From positions 124,001 through 188,000 of the forward strand of contig CAWDYA010000011.1 of the NCBI GenBank assembly GCA_963806495.1: DNA of 64,000 bases, written 5' to 3'. This DNA comes from CAWDYA01 sp963806495 (GTDB taxonomy: Bacteria; Acidobacteriota; Polarisedimenticolia; JACPZX01; DASXTC01). Shown in pieces: positions 52,585 to 61,879 of the stretch; the first letter of the stretch is position 1, and the number at the start of each line of letters is the position of its first letter. The notes beneath the pieces were generated by a model. That model was not told the origin of the DNA. It did no database searches and saw only the letters and a list, made by a program, of their open reading frames with translations. Position numbers and translations under genes: made by a program.

Positions 52585-54282
52585 TCAGGGCGCGGGGCGC
52601 ACGGCGTCCGGTCCGCCATAACCGTACACTTCCCCGGCCCTTTTGGCCAGTCCGCATTGGGGGTCCGCCGAGATTTTCCGGGCGAGTTCGGCCCGAAGGG
52701 CCGGAAGATCCGCCTCCCGGACGGGGTGCATGCCCGCGAGGAGCCACGCCTCCGGCCGGCACAGCCGGTACTCCCGATCGGCGAGCGGGCCGTATGGCCC
52801 GTCCCGCCTGACATACACCATCGCCGTATCGTCCCAGAAGACCAGCGCCCACTCACGGGCCGGGAAATGCAGCTCGGAGAAGGGCGCGTTCGCGACCGCG
52901 CCCGTGCCGGCCTCACGCACCGGCACCAGACGATCCCGGTAGGCCACGACCGCTCCCTCGACTTCGTAGCGCCGGAGAAGGGCGCTCCATCGGCGCCCGT
53001 CGTCCAGGGCCGCGGACAGCTCGCGCAGCAGGGCGGCGTGAACCTCGTTGCGTCCGTCGATGAACACGCGGCGCCCGGGATACCCGCGCCAGATCAGATA
53101 GCCTCCGAAAGCGACGTCGTTGTACAGACGGGCGCGTGGCATCCGCTCGTCGATGAAATCAGCCGCCTTGACCGGGAAGCGCTCCGGCTGGAGGCCCGTC
53201 CCGATGGCCGCTCCCGCAGGAGGAACGAGCAGCATGTACGCCACGGCCCCGAGCGTGAGGGCGACGCAGACCGCGCGCCACCACGATCCGGCAGGCCGGG
53301 GCAGCCAGGCCGGATCGATCGCCAGAGGCAGGAGCGCGAAGAAGATGCCCACGTGCCGCACGGAGGTCACGGCCAGGCCCCCGCCCACGGCCAGCAGGCC
53401 GGACCGCACCATCGACCCCGGCCGCCGCGCGGCGAACCCGGCGACCGCCGCCATGACCGCGACCGCCGCCATGACGAAGAACAGCGGGAACCCTCCCGGC
53501 GTCGGACGGGCCCACTCGGGGTTCGACAGGTTACCCGGCGCGAGGGCCTCGGCGATGCGCCCTGGTACGAGAAATATCCTGTAGCCATAGGGATTGACCA
53601 GCAGCGCCGTAGCGGTGATCAGCGCAGCGCCGATCGCGTTGCGCAGGCCGGAGACAAGGTCGGGCCGCTGGTCCGGCGGTGACGCGATCACCGCGGCCGC
53701 GACGGCCGCCGCCGTCGCACCCGAAAGCACCGGCGCCAGCAGCGCGCCCCCGTGCAGGTTCGCCCAGAGCAACGCGAGGCCGGCCACGGCGAGCAGCCTG
53801 CGTCCGGGCGAAGCGGGGCGCAGCACGAGACTGACCAGCAGCGCGGCGGTCGCCGCCGCCATCAGGAGCGTCACCGACTCGGGACGCTCTCCGAGCCGCG
53901 GCCGCAGCCCGACGAGCGCAATCGCTGCCATCGCCATCGCCGAGGCCCGCGCGCCCCGCGGCGCGTCACGGCCGGCAGCACGCGTCAGCGTGAGGTAGCC
54001 GATCCAGACCACACCCCATGCACAGACGGCTTTGACGAGTGTGAAGGCCCAGGCCCCGCCTGCGAGATGAAGCAGATAGAAGATCGCGTCGAACAGCCAG
54101 GAGTGATCCACCCACGGAGTCCCCGCGGAGGTGAACGAGTAGTCGTCGACCCGGGGGACGGCGTGATGGCGCAGGATCCGGAGCCCCGTCTCGAGGTGCC
54201 ACCACAGGTCGTACGAGCGGGCCTGCACGAAGGCGGCGGCCAGTGCGGCCGCCAGCAGCAGCGGCGCGGCCGCGCGCCTCAC
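52585..54282 (-). CDS. polytopic membrane protein with soluble C-terminal domain
   Basis: Protein of 565 residues, GTG start at 54280-54282 overlapping the YfhO-family gene (GTGA). It shows YDLWWHLETGLRILRHHAVPRVDDYSFT near the N-terminus, an acidic/aromatic periplasmic loop after TM1 as in GT-C glycosyltransferases, then about ten TM segments (AFTLVKAVCAWGVVWIGYL, RLLAVAGLALLWANLHGGALL and others). The C-terminal soluble part has VAFGGYLIWRGYPGRRVFIDGRNEVH. I do not recognise a named family; many such proteins are known only as hypothetical. GT-C-type sugar transfer from a lipid-linked donor is a reasonable guess. Confidence 0.7.
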   Translation of the reverse strand: MRRAAAPLLLAAALAAAFVQARSYDLWWHLETGLRILRHHAVPRVDDYSFTSAGTPWVDHSWLFDAIFYLLHLAGGAWAFTLVKAVCAWGVVWIGYLTLTRAAGRDAPRGARASAMAMAAIALVGLRPRLGERPESVTLLMAAATAALLVSLVLRPASPGRRLLAVAGLALLWANLHGGALLAPVLSGATAAAVAAAVIASPPDQRPDLVSGLRNAIGAALITATALLVNPYGYRIFLVPGRIAEALAPGNLSNPEWARPTPGGFPLFFVMAAVAVMAAVAGFAARRPGSMVRSGLLAVGGGLAVTSVRHVGIFFALLPLAIDPAWLPRPAGSWWRAVCVALTLGAVAYMLLVPPAGAAIGTGLQPERFPVKAADFIDERMPRARLYNDVAFGGYLIWRGYPGRRVFIDGRNEVHAALLRELSAALDDGRRWSALLRRYEVEGAVVAYRDRLVPVREAGTGAVANAPFSELHFPAREWALVFWDDTAMVYVRRDGPYGPLADREYRLCRPEAWLLAGMHPVREADLPALRAELARKISADPQCGLAKRAGEVYGYGGPDAVRPAP

Positions 54283-56624
54283 CTGCGCCTCGGGACGGCG
54301 AGAAGCCCCGCGAGGAGGAGCGCCGCGGCGGTGACCATCAGACCGCTTCTTGCCGTGGAGGGAGCATACTCGAACTCGACACGGTGGCGTCCCGCCGGCA
54401 CCGCCACCGCCCTGAACATCGTGTTGGCCCTCACGATGGCCGCCTCGTGCCCGTCCACGGTCGCCTTCCACCCCGGATAGAAGGTATCGGTCAGAACGAG
54501 ATAGCCCCCACGGTCGGACTCGCACTCGACGCCGACACGGTTCGCGGTCTCGGACACGATCGTCGCCGGCCGGATGCCGGCAGGCTGCTCCACGGCGGGG
54601 TCCTCGTCCGCGGGAGCACTCCCCTCCTCGAGGATCACCTCGCGCCGTGGATCGAACGACGGCTCCCGCAGCCTCGCCAGCGCCCGATCCATCTCGGGAC
54701 GGATCTCCACACGGATTGCGACGTAGGCACGGGGCAGCGGCGCCGGGTCGCTCATCATCACTACGGGAACGCTGCTCAGCCCCTCGAGCTTCCCGTCGGG
54801 CACGAATCCCGGAAGCGGCAGCCCACCGTAGGTGATGGCGGAGCCGACGCCGGCGACGGTCAGCAGCCGCGCCGCCCGCTCCGGAGGAAGCGCGCCACCG
54901 GCCTCCTCGTAGAGCAGCTTCCCCAGCGCCGCGCCGGGCATCACATCGAGCCGCTCGTTGCCCCGGTCGTACGCGAACCGGAGCCGCTCCGGGAAATACG
55001 TCGCATTGCGCAGCGTATAGCGGTCCCACAGGAATCCCGAGACCAGGGAACCCGGGTCGACCCAGGACGCGAGCGGGGAGCGGAACGCGAACCCCTTGGG
55101 CCGCGGCATCGCCCAGAGCCTTCCGCCCGTCTCCGCGTCGATCTCCCGCTCGAGCGGCGGCCTGGTCGTGTAGAACGACGGCGGAGCCACCGGGTTGAGC
55201 GGGATCGAGGCGACGATCAGATCACCGGCCACGAGCGCGACCAGCCCGAACCGTCGCAGGGTCTGCGTCCCGGCCCCCGCCAGCAGCAGCGCCAGCACGG
55301 TGACGACCCCCGCGTGCAGCAGCGCTCCTCCAGCAGGTGCGACCGCCTGCGCCGAGGCGAGGAGCCACAGCGCAACGCCACCCGTCACCGCCGCGCCCGC
55401 GCCGACCGCACCGAGGATCCGCCCGGTGAGCCCGGCTCTCCCGGGCTCCCGGCTGCAGACCGCGTCATACCCCCGCGCCGACATCAGCGAGACGGCCCAC
55501 ACGACGAGCACGAAGTACTTGACCGGATAGCGCACCGAGGAGAGCGGTGGGATCAGCGTCAGCAGGATCGGGTACAGCGGCAGGAACCGGCCGATCGACA
55601 GCGCCGCCCCCGCGGCGGTCAGAGCGGCGGCCACCAGCGCCTCGGCGCGGGGCCGGCCGCCCTTCCTCATGCCGCGCGACCAGCCGAGACCGGCCAGGAT
55701 CAGCGCGGCCGGCCCCAGGTAGATCGAAAGGATGAACGGAAGCCCGGTGTCGAACAGGGCGCCGGCCCTGAAGCCTCCCGGCCCGATCCGCGTCGGATCT
55801 CCGAAGACGGAGGGAGCCACCGTCTCCACCAGGGTGGCCGGGGGGCGGGACCACTTCAGCACCTCGGCCGCGTCGAATCCCGCGGCCCGCTCCGAGCGCA
55901 CCAGGAGCTCGAGCGTCGGCAGGATCCCGCACATGGCCAGCGCGGCCGCGAGCAGCCCGATGCCCGCCAGGGCGACGAATCGCGTCCTCAGATCCGGCGC
56001 GCCCCCACCGTCGTCCCCTGCGACATGCGGGAAGCTCCAGTGCAGGCCCGCGAGCGCGAGCAGCGTGCAGGCCAGCAGGGCAGGCTCACCGGACAGGAGC
56101 TGCACCGCCAGCGAGACGGCTGCGAGGCTTCCCCAGGGCGCGAAGCCCCGCGTGAGCGCGCGGCCCGCGAGCCAGATGGTGAGCGGCATGAAGGCCGCCG
56201 AGTCGAGCAGGTTGATCAGGTTGCCCAGCGCGGCGGTGTATCCGCAGAAGGCGAAGACGCACGCGCCCGCCAGGGCGCCGCCGCGGCTGGCCCCCACGTC
56301 GCGCAGCACCAGCCACACACCGGCGGCCGCGACGAAGTACTGCACGATCACGGAGAGCTTGAATGCCGCCGGAAAGGGCAGGATCAGGAACAGCAGCGTG
56401 GTGGGATGGAGGATCAGCGCGTTGGGGTTCGCCAGCAGCGGCTGACCCGAACCGCGCCACGGATTCCAGAGAGGCGCCTCGCCGGATGCGATGGTCGAGA
56501 CGGTGAGCTGCCGGTACGGATGATGATTCTGGCTGACGTCGCGGAAGTAGAAGACGGAGCCGGGATCCGTCAGGGCCGGTGCGAACAGGAGGCATGTCAG
56601 GACGGCGAGCACGCCGAAGGCCAT
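54279..56624 (-). CDS. YfhO-family membrane protein
   Basis: Integral membrane protein of 781 residues. The YfhO core is visible: FRDVSQNHHPYRQLTVSTIASGEAPLWNPW, the GT-C-like acidic loop in TM1-2, GQPLLANPNALILHPTTLLFL, about twelve TM segments, then an extracytoplasmic end GYLVLTDTFYPGWKATVDGHEA and RHRVEFEYAP typical of the family. YfhO proteins are implicated in lipid-carrier-dependent glycosylation of teichoic acids in Bacillota; the role in diderms is unknown. ATG at 56622-56624 has a weak ribosome site, so the start could be a few codons earlier. It lies 41 nt after pilR and overlaps the next gene, interrupting the usual pilSR-pilA order. Confidence 0.8.
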   Translation of the reverse strand: MAFGVLAVLTCLLFAPALTDPGSVFYFRDVSQNHHPYRQLTVSTIASGEAPLWNPWRGSGQPLLANPNALILHPTTLLFLILPFPAAFKLSVIVQYFVAAAGVWLVLRDVGASRGGALAGACVFAFCGYTAALGNLINLLDSAAFMPLTIWLAGRALTRGFAPWGSLAAVSLAVQLLSGEPALLACTLLALAGLHWSFPHVAGDDGGGAPDLRTRFVALAGIGLLAAALAMCGILPTLELLVRSERAAGFDAAEVLKWSRPPATLVETVAPSVFGDPTRIGPGGFRAGALFDTGLPFILSIYLGPAALILAGLGWSRGMRKGGRPRAEALVAAALTAAGAALSIGRFLPLYPILLTLIPPLSSVRYPVKYFVLVVWAVSLMSARGYDAVCSREPGRAGLTGRILGAVGAGAAVTGGVALWLLASAQAVAPAGGALLHAGVVTVLALLLAGAGTQTLRRFGLVALVAGDLIVASIPLNPVAPPSFYTTRPPLEREIDAETGGRLWAMPRPKGFAFRSPLASWVDPGSLVSGFLWDRYTLRNATYFPERLRFAYDRGNERLDVMPGAALGKLLYEEAGGALPPERAARLLTVAGVGSAITYGGLPLPGFVPDGKLEGLSSVPVVMMSDPAPLPRAYVAIRVEIRPEMDRALARLREPSFDPRREVILEEGSAPADEDPAVEQPAGIRPATIVSETANRVGVECESDRGGYLVLTDTFYPGWKATVDGHEAAIVRANTMFRAVAVPAGRHRVEFEYAPSTARSGLMVTAAALLLAGLLAVPRRR

Positions 56625-56665
56625 CAGGTCGGCGCCCTTGCGGCTCGCCCCGAGCGGGGACAGTG

Positions 56666-58093
56666 TCAGTCCTCCCTCACCTCGTCGTCCGTCTTCGATT
56701 CCCCGCCCGCCGTCGCCACCATGACGGCACCGTTGCGTTCGACGATGTCGTACTTCTTCGCGAAGTAGCGGAACGACCTGAAAGACATGCCGAGCAGCCG
56801 GGCCGCCTGGGACTGGACGCCACCCCGCCGCTCGAGCGCCTCGCGCATGTAACGCTCACGGATCTCCTCGAGCATCGACTCGAGATCGATCCCCTCCTCG
56901 CCGAGCTCCAGCGTCATCTGCGGCGGGGCGGCGCGTCGCTGGCGTATCTCCAGCGGCAGCGATTCGACCTTGATGGTGTCGGAGTTCTCCAGCGCCACGG
57001 CGCGCTCGATCACGTTCTGAAGCTCACGAATGTTGCCGGGCCACTCATAGGATGTCAAGGCTGCCATCGCCGTGTCGGAGATGGAGCTGATTCGCTTGCC
57101 CATCTCCCGCTTGTATCGGTCGAAGAAATGGTACGCCAGGTGGGAGATGTCGTCCTTGCGCTCCCTGAGCGGGGGCAGCCGCACCGGGATGACGTTGATC
57201 CGGTAGAACAGATCCTCGCGGAAGCGCTTTTCCCTGACCAGCGCCTCGAGGTCCCGGTTGGTGGCGGTGATGACGCGCACGTCGACCGCGATCTCCTCGG
57301 TCCCGCCCACCCGGCGGATCACCTTTTCCTGCAGGGCCCTCAACAGCTTGATTTGCATCGCCTGCGACGTGTCGCCGATCTCGTCGAGGAAGATGGTCCC
57401 GCCGTCCGCCACCTCGAAGAACCCCTTCTTGGTCGCCACCGCGCCGGTGAACGACCCCTTGGTGTGCCCGAACAGCTCACTCTCGAGCAGTTCGTCCGGC
57501 AGCGCGCCGCAGTTGATCGAGACGAAGGGGTTGCCCCGCCGCGGGCTGGCGTTGTGTATCGCCCCCGCGAGCACTTCCTTGCCGGTTCCGCTCTCACCGG
57601 TCAGGAGCACCGTGCTGGAGGTCGGCGCCACCTGGGCGATGACCTCCATGATCCGTTGCATCTGCTGGGAGCGCGCCACGAGGCGGTCTAGCCCGTAACG
57701 CCCCTCCATCGCCGACATGAGGCTGCCGAGACGCTTCCATTCGAGCGCGATGCCGACGTCGGCGAGGATCTTGTCGGTGTCGAAGGGCTTGAGGATGTAA
57801 TTGAACGCCCCGAGGCCGCGGGCCCTCTCGGCTGCCTCGTCGGTGCTGTAGGCCGTGATGATGATGACCGGCGTCCCGGGGTAGAGGCTCTTGCTGACGC
57901 GCAGCACCTCGAGGCCGTCGGCGCCGGGCAGCTTCAGATCGGTGATCACCAGGTCGTAGATCTCCGAACCGAGCCGCTCGCACCCCTCGGTGCCGGTCTC
58001 GGCCAGATCCACCCTGTATCCGCCGCGTTTCAGCAGCGTGGCGAGGACTTTCCGGAGATCCGGCTCGTCCTCCACCACGAGAATGCGTTGCAT
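56666..58093 (-). CDS. pilR: sigma-54-dependent response regulator PilR
   Basis: PilR, 475 residues. REC domain ILVVEDEPDLRKVLATL with phospho-Asp in LVITDLKLPGADG; AAA+ domain with Walker A GESGTGKEVLAGA, sigma-54 loop GSFTGA and Walker B GGTIFLDEIGD; C-terminal Fis-type HTH RRGGVQSQAARLLGMSFRSFRYF. Cognate to PilS two genes upstream; classical action is to activate pilA through a sigma-54 promoter, and such a site is at 51818-51833. It begins one nt after the preceding receiver protein. Symbol based on the pilBTC-pilS setting. Confidence 0.92.
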   Translation of the reverse strand: MQRILVVEDEPDLRKVLATLLKRGGYRVDLAETGTEGCERLGSEIYDLVITDLKLPGADGLEVLRVSKSLYPGTPVIIITAYSTDEAAERARGLGAFNYILKPFDTDKILADVGIALEWKRLGSLMSAMEGRYGLDRLVARSQQMQRIMEVIAQVAPTSSTVLLTGESGTGKEVLAGAIHNASPRRGNPFVSINCGALPDELLESELFGHTKGSFTGAVATKKGFFEVADGGTIFLDEIGDTSQAMQIKLLRALQEKVIRRVGGTEEIAVDVRVITATNRDLEALVREKRFREDLFYRINVIPVRLPPLRERKDDISHLAYHFFDRYKREMGKRISSISDTAMAALTSYEWPGNIRELQNVIERAVALENSDTIKVESLPLEIRQRRAAPPQMTLELGEEGIDLESMLEEIRERYMREALERRGGVQSQAARLLGMSFRSFRYFAKKYDIVERNGAVMVATAGGESKTDDEVRED

Positions 58094-58094
58094 C

Positions 58095-58865
58095 TCAGTC
58101 TCCCTGGATCCTGTGCTCGTCCCGGACCTTCCAGGCGCCGAGCAGAGACAGGATCTCCTTCAGGATCTCCTCCGGCTCCGACAGCTTGAACAGACAGGCA
58201 CGCGCTCCCATCTCGACGGCTTTCATGAATGTCGCATCGTCCCAGCGGGCTGTCAGCACGACAACCGGCAGATCGGGCGCGAGCCGGGCCGCCTGCTGCA
58301 TCAGCCTGAAGCCGTCGGCTCCTATCTTCCGCGTCTCGGTGATCATCAGCGCGTAGCGTCGCCGGGACAGCATCCCCAGCGCCTCGTCCGCGGTGCGGGC
58401 CGTCTCGACGGTGAACCCCTCCTGGGCGATGAGACCGCCGATTCCGTCGGTGATGTCGGTGCATTCATCGACGAACAGCACTGCGGGGACCGCGGCGCCG
58501 GTGGCGGCCCTCTTCACGGCCGAGACCACGGCAGGCGCGACCCGGCGCGCGCCCCGCTCGGGAAGCTCCACGAGCTCCCAGACACCGGAGCCGTAGGCGT
58601 GGCGTCTGAGCTCCGCGCTCGCGGGCGCCGCGGCCACCGCGATCACCCGTCCCGGCGGGCGCCGCCAGACCGCCGCCGCGATCAGCTCCGTCCGCATGGC
58701 GCCTTCCTCCAGATCGATCACCGCCACGCCGTATTCGCCTCCCGCGAGCTGCCACAACGCGGCACGCTCGTCGGACGCACCGTCCACCGTGAGGCCGGGA
58801 GCGCTCAGGGCCGCCGCGTACCCTTCGGCCCGAAGCCGGGACGATTCCACGATCAGCACCTTCAT
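58095..58865 (-). CDS. two tandem receiver domains, second lacking the phospho-aspartate
   Basis: Protein of 256 residues made of two REC-like domains and nothing else. REC1: MKVLIVESSRLRAEGYAAAL with Asp in VAVIDLEEG (residue about 51). REC2: AVLFVDECTDITDGIGGLIAQEGF, but the phospho-acceptor position reads LMITETRKIGADGF, with Glu for Asp; VVLTARWDD and CLFKLSEP supply the conserved Thr and Lys. Glu can mimic phospho-Asp, so REC2 may be locked on. Translationally coupled to pilS (4-nt overlap) and one nt before pilR, so it probably tunes the PilS-PilR relay or pilus output. No DNA-binding domain is present. Confidence 0.78.
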   Translation of the reverse strand: MKVLIVESSRLRAEGYAAALSAPGLTVDGASDERAALWQLAGGEYGVAVIDLEEGAMRTELIAAAVWRRPPGRVIAVAAAPASAELRRHAYGSGVWELVELPERGARRVAPAVVSAVKRAATGAAVPAVLFVDECTDITDGIGGLIAQEGFTVETARTADEALGMLSRRRYALMITETRKIGADGFRLMQQAARLAPDLPVVVLTARWDDATFMKAVEMGARACLFKLSEPEEILKEILSLLGAWKVRDEHRIQGD

Positions 58866-60559
58866 GCCGAAGCCCCCGCCGAGGTCATCCCCGGCGCGGC
58901 GAGGCCATGCGCCAGCTTCGCGCGCTGCAGGGTGACCACCACCTCCGTTCCCCGCCCGACCCGGCTCCTCACCCGGATGCGGCCGCCGTGTTCCTGCACG
59001 ATCCGGAACACCACCGAGAGCCCGAGCCCCGTCCCGTCGCGGAAGCTCCCGTGGAACGGCTCGAACGCACGCGCGATCTCCTCCTCCGTCATTCCGGTCC
59101 CTTCATCGGCGAACGAGACCTCCACGGTGGCCTCGCTCTCGCGACGCGCGCTCACCGTCAGGGTCCCGCCCGAGGGCATCGCCTTGAGCGAGTTCTTGGC
59201 GAGGTTCCAGAACACCTGCCTGATCATGTTCGGGTCGACGAGCGCGCCCACGGCCGCGTCATCGAAACGAGTCTCGATCCTGTGGTCGGCCGAGAACTCG
59301 GGGCTGTTGCGCAGAAGCGTGAGGGCGTCCTTCAGCACGGGAAGGATGTCGGCCGGCTCGGCCGAGAACCGGCCCGGCTTCGTGAACAGGAGGAAGTCGC
59401 GGATGATCCCGTCGAGACGCCGCGATTCCCGCAGGACGATGTCGAGCAGCTCGCCTTCCTCGCCCTGCGGCTGCAGCGATTTCTTGAGGATCTGCACCGA
59501 CCCCGACATCGAGGCCAGGGGGTTGCGGATCTCGTGCGCGATACCCGCGGCCATCTCGCCCAGCGCCGCCATGTGATCCTTGAGCCGCACCTCCTCCTCG
59601 AGCGCCTTGATCTCGGTGAGGTCCTGGAAGGAGAAGACGTATCCGCGCGGCTCGCCGCGCTGATCCCTCAGCGTGGCCGCCGACATGCCGAGGTACAGGA
59701 GCTGCCCGTTGCCGCGCACGATCGGGTTCTCGAACCGGAAGCGTCGCTCGCGCCCGACGCTGCTCCGGATCATCTCGAAGAATCCCTCCTCGCGAGTGAG
59801 GAACGCGTCGATGCCGACCCCCTCTACCTGGGGCAGCGACCGGCCAGAGATCTCCTCCGCACCGCGGTTCATGAAGGTGATCCGCCCGTCGAGGTCGGTC
59901 GTGATGATGCCGCTGGTGATGCTGTCGATGATGTTCTTGTTGAGGGCCTGGACCTTGGCGAGCACCTCCCTGTTCTCCTCGAGCTGATCGCCCGCCGCCT
60001 TGAGCTTGATGGCCAGGTACGAGGACAGCCAGGCCACCACGAAAAAGCCGAGGAAATGGCTGAACAGGGAAAAGGCCACCCGCTTGTCGATCGCGGCCGG
60101 CGTCAGTCCGGCATGCCACTGGTCCGCCGACATGTTCGGCACCACGCCGTAGACGATCAGGACCACCAGGAAGGCGTACATCCCCCAGGCGCCCGCGGCG
60201 GAGACCATCGCTCCGGCGCGCCCGAGCAGGATTCCCCCGGCGATCACGGGCAGGAAGTAGAGCAGCGAGAACGGCGAGTCGACCCCGCCCGTCACGTAGA
60301 CGATCCCGGTGATCAAGACCACGTCTCCGGCGAGCTGCGCGCAGGCCGCGACGGTGTGCCGGGACCAGATCGGGTGCAGCAGCGCGTAGATGATCGTCAG
60401 CGCGTACCCGACGCCCGTCAGCAGATAGAAGTGCTTGGAGGCCAGCAGCGGCTGCTGGAACAGGCGCCCGATGACCAGCCCCGAACCGAGCAGGGCGGTG
60501 AGCAGGACGGCGCGGCAGATCATCAGCATCGCGATCTGCCGCTGGAGTTCGCGCTTCAC
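58862..60559 (-). CDS. pilS: sensor histidine kinase PilS
   Basis: PilS, 565 residues. Six N-terminal TM segments (AVLLTALLGSGLVIGRLF, FYLLTGVGYALTIIYALL, VVLITGIVYV, FLPVIAGGILLG, and more), as in PilS. Then a helical linker, a PAS domain (IDSITSGIITTDLDGRITFMN), HisKA H-box GIAHEIRNPLASMSGS, and HATPase motifs LAKNSLKAMPSGG, FADEGTGM and GTGLGLSVV. PilS senses pilin in the membrane in Pseudomonas. Starts 72 nt after pilC; its stop overlaps the receiver gene. Confidence 0.92.
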   Translation of the reverse strand: MKRELQRQIAMLMICRAVLLTALLGSGLVIGRLFQQPLLASKHFYLLTGVGYALTIIYALLHPIWSRHTVAACAQLAGDVVLITGIVYVTGGVDSPFSLLYFLPVIAGGILLGRAGAMVSAAGAWGMYAFLVVLIVYGVVPNMSADQWHAGLTPAAIDKRVAFSLFSHFLGFFVVAWLSSYLAIKLKAAGDQLEENREVLAKVQALNKNIIDSITSGIITTDLDGRITFMNRGAEEISGRSLPQVEGVGIDAFLTREEGFFEMIRSSVGRERRFRFENPIVRGNGQLLYLGMSAATLRDQRGEPRGYVFSFQDLTEIKALEEEVRLKDHMAALGEMAAGIAHEIRNPLASMSGSVQILKKSLQPQGEEGELLDIVLRESRRLDGIIRDFLLFTKPGRFSAEPADILPVLKDALTLLRNSPEFSADHRIETRFDDAAVGALVDPNMIRQVFWNLAKNSLKAMPSGGTLTVSARRESEATVEVSFADEGTGMTEEEIARAFEPFHGSFRDGTGLGLSVVFRIVQEHGGRIRVRSRVGRGTEVVVTLQRAKLAHGLAAPGMTSAGASA

Positions 60560-60631
60560 CCTGATTCTCCCGCTGGCCGCTCCCGGAGCCGTGGCCTCGG
60601 CCGACGGCCCCGGTCGCGGCCGGTTGGACGT

Positions 60632-61843
60632 TTACGGCATGATGCTGATCAGGCTGAAGATCGGCATGTACATCGCTATGACGATTCCGCCGATCATCAC
60701 GCCCAGGAACGAGATCATGATCGGCTCGAGCAGCGTCAGGAGCCCGGCGACCGCGTTGTCGACCTCTTCGTCATAGAAGTCGGCGATCTTGGCGAGCATG
60801 GTGTCGAGCGCGCCGGTCTGCTCGCCGACCGAAATCATCTGGACGACCATGGGTGGGAAGACCTCCGTCTCCTTGAGCGGCTCGGAGATCGTCTTTCCGG
60901 CCTCGATGCTGGACCGCGTCTTCATGATGGCGTCCATCACGATGGTGTTGCCGGCGGTCTTCCCCGTGATCTCGAGGGCGTCGAGGATCGGAACGCCGGA
61001 GGAGATCATCGTGCCGAGGGTGCGGCAGAACCGCGCCACGGCGATCTTGCGCAGCAGCATCCCGACGACCGGCGTCTTCAGCATCAGCTTGTCGATGTGC
61101 CGTTTGCCCTTCTCCGTGGCGTAGTAGGGCCTGAACCCGAACCAGTAGCCGAGAGCGAGCGCTGCGATGATCGGCAGCGAAAACCGCTGCAGGAAGTTCG
61201 ACAGCGAGATGACCACTCGCGTCGGCAGGGGCAGCGCCGCGCCGCCGCCGAGATTCTGGAACAGCGAAGCGAACACGGGGATGACGAAGGTAAGAATGAC
61301 CCAGATGACACCGATGGCGATCGTGACGACCGCCACCGGGTAGATCATCGCCTTCTTCACCGAGGCCTTCAGCTTGACGGCCTTCTCGATGTGCTCGGAG
61401 AGCCTCTGGAGAATCGTGTCGAGAATACCGCCCGCCTCGCCGGCCGCCACCATGTTGCAGAACAGCTCGTCGAAGACCTTCGGGTGCTTCCTCAGGGCGT
61501 CCGCCAGGGTCGCGCCGGACTCGACGTCCTGCCTGACCGTGAACAGCACCTTCTGGAAGGCACGGTTCGTCTGCTGGGAGCCGAGGATCTCCAGGCACTG
61601 GACCAGCGGGAGACCGGCATCGATCATCACCGAGAACTGCCGGGTGAATATCGCGATCTCCTTCTGGCTGACACCGCCGCCGAACTTTGGCAGGGCGATC
61701 TCCTTGCCTTTTTCGGTGACGGCGGTCACGATGATCTGCTGCTTGCGCAGCGTCGAGATGACGGCTTCCTTGTTCTCGGCGACGAGAACGCCCTCCTGGA
61801 CTCCGCCGCCCCGGCTTTTTCCCTTCCACGCGTATTGCGCCAT
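60632..61843 (-). CDS. pilC: type IV pilus inner-membrane platform protein PilC
   Basis: PilC (403 residues), the polytopic platform that links PilB/PilT motors to pilin insertion. Two GspF domains: N-terminal IFTRQFSVMIDAGLPLVQCLEILG and C-terminal FCRTLGTMISSGVPILDALEITG, with three TM segments (AVVTIAIGVIWVILTFVIPVF, LPIIAALALGYWFGF, and the C-terminal IGGIVIAMYMPIFSLISIM). It begins MAQYAWKGKSRGG, as usual. It follows pilT after 36 nt. Confidence 0.95.
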   Translation of the reverse strand: MAQYAWKGKSRGGGVQEGVLVAENKEAVISTLRKQQIIVTAVTEKGKEIALPKFGGGVSQKEIAIFTRQFSVMIDAGLPLVQCLEILGSQQTNRAFQKVLFTVRQDVESGATLADALRKHPKVFDELFCNMVAAGEAGGILDTILQRLSEHIEKAVKLKASVKKAMIYPVAVVTIAIGVIWVILTFVIPVFASLFQNLGGGAALPLPTRVVISLSNFLQRFSLPIIAALALGYWFGFRPYYATEKGKRHIDKLMLKTPVVGMLLRKIAVARFCRTLGTMISSGVPILDALEITGKTAGNTIVMDAIMKTRSSIEAGKTISEPLKETEVFPPMVVQMISVGEQTGALDTMLAKIADFYDEEVDNAVAGLLTLLEPIMISFLGVMIGGIVIAMYMPIFSLISIMP

Positions 61844-61879
61844 GACTGCTTCCTCCCAGGTGCTATGCGGTCAGGGGGC

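Noticed and set aside
54243..56768. Plus-strand open frame of about 840 codons
   Set aside because: Antisense to the YfhO-family gene; Arg-rich with no recognisable domain.
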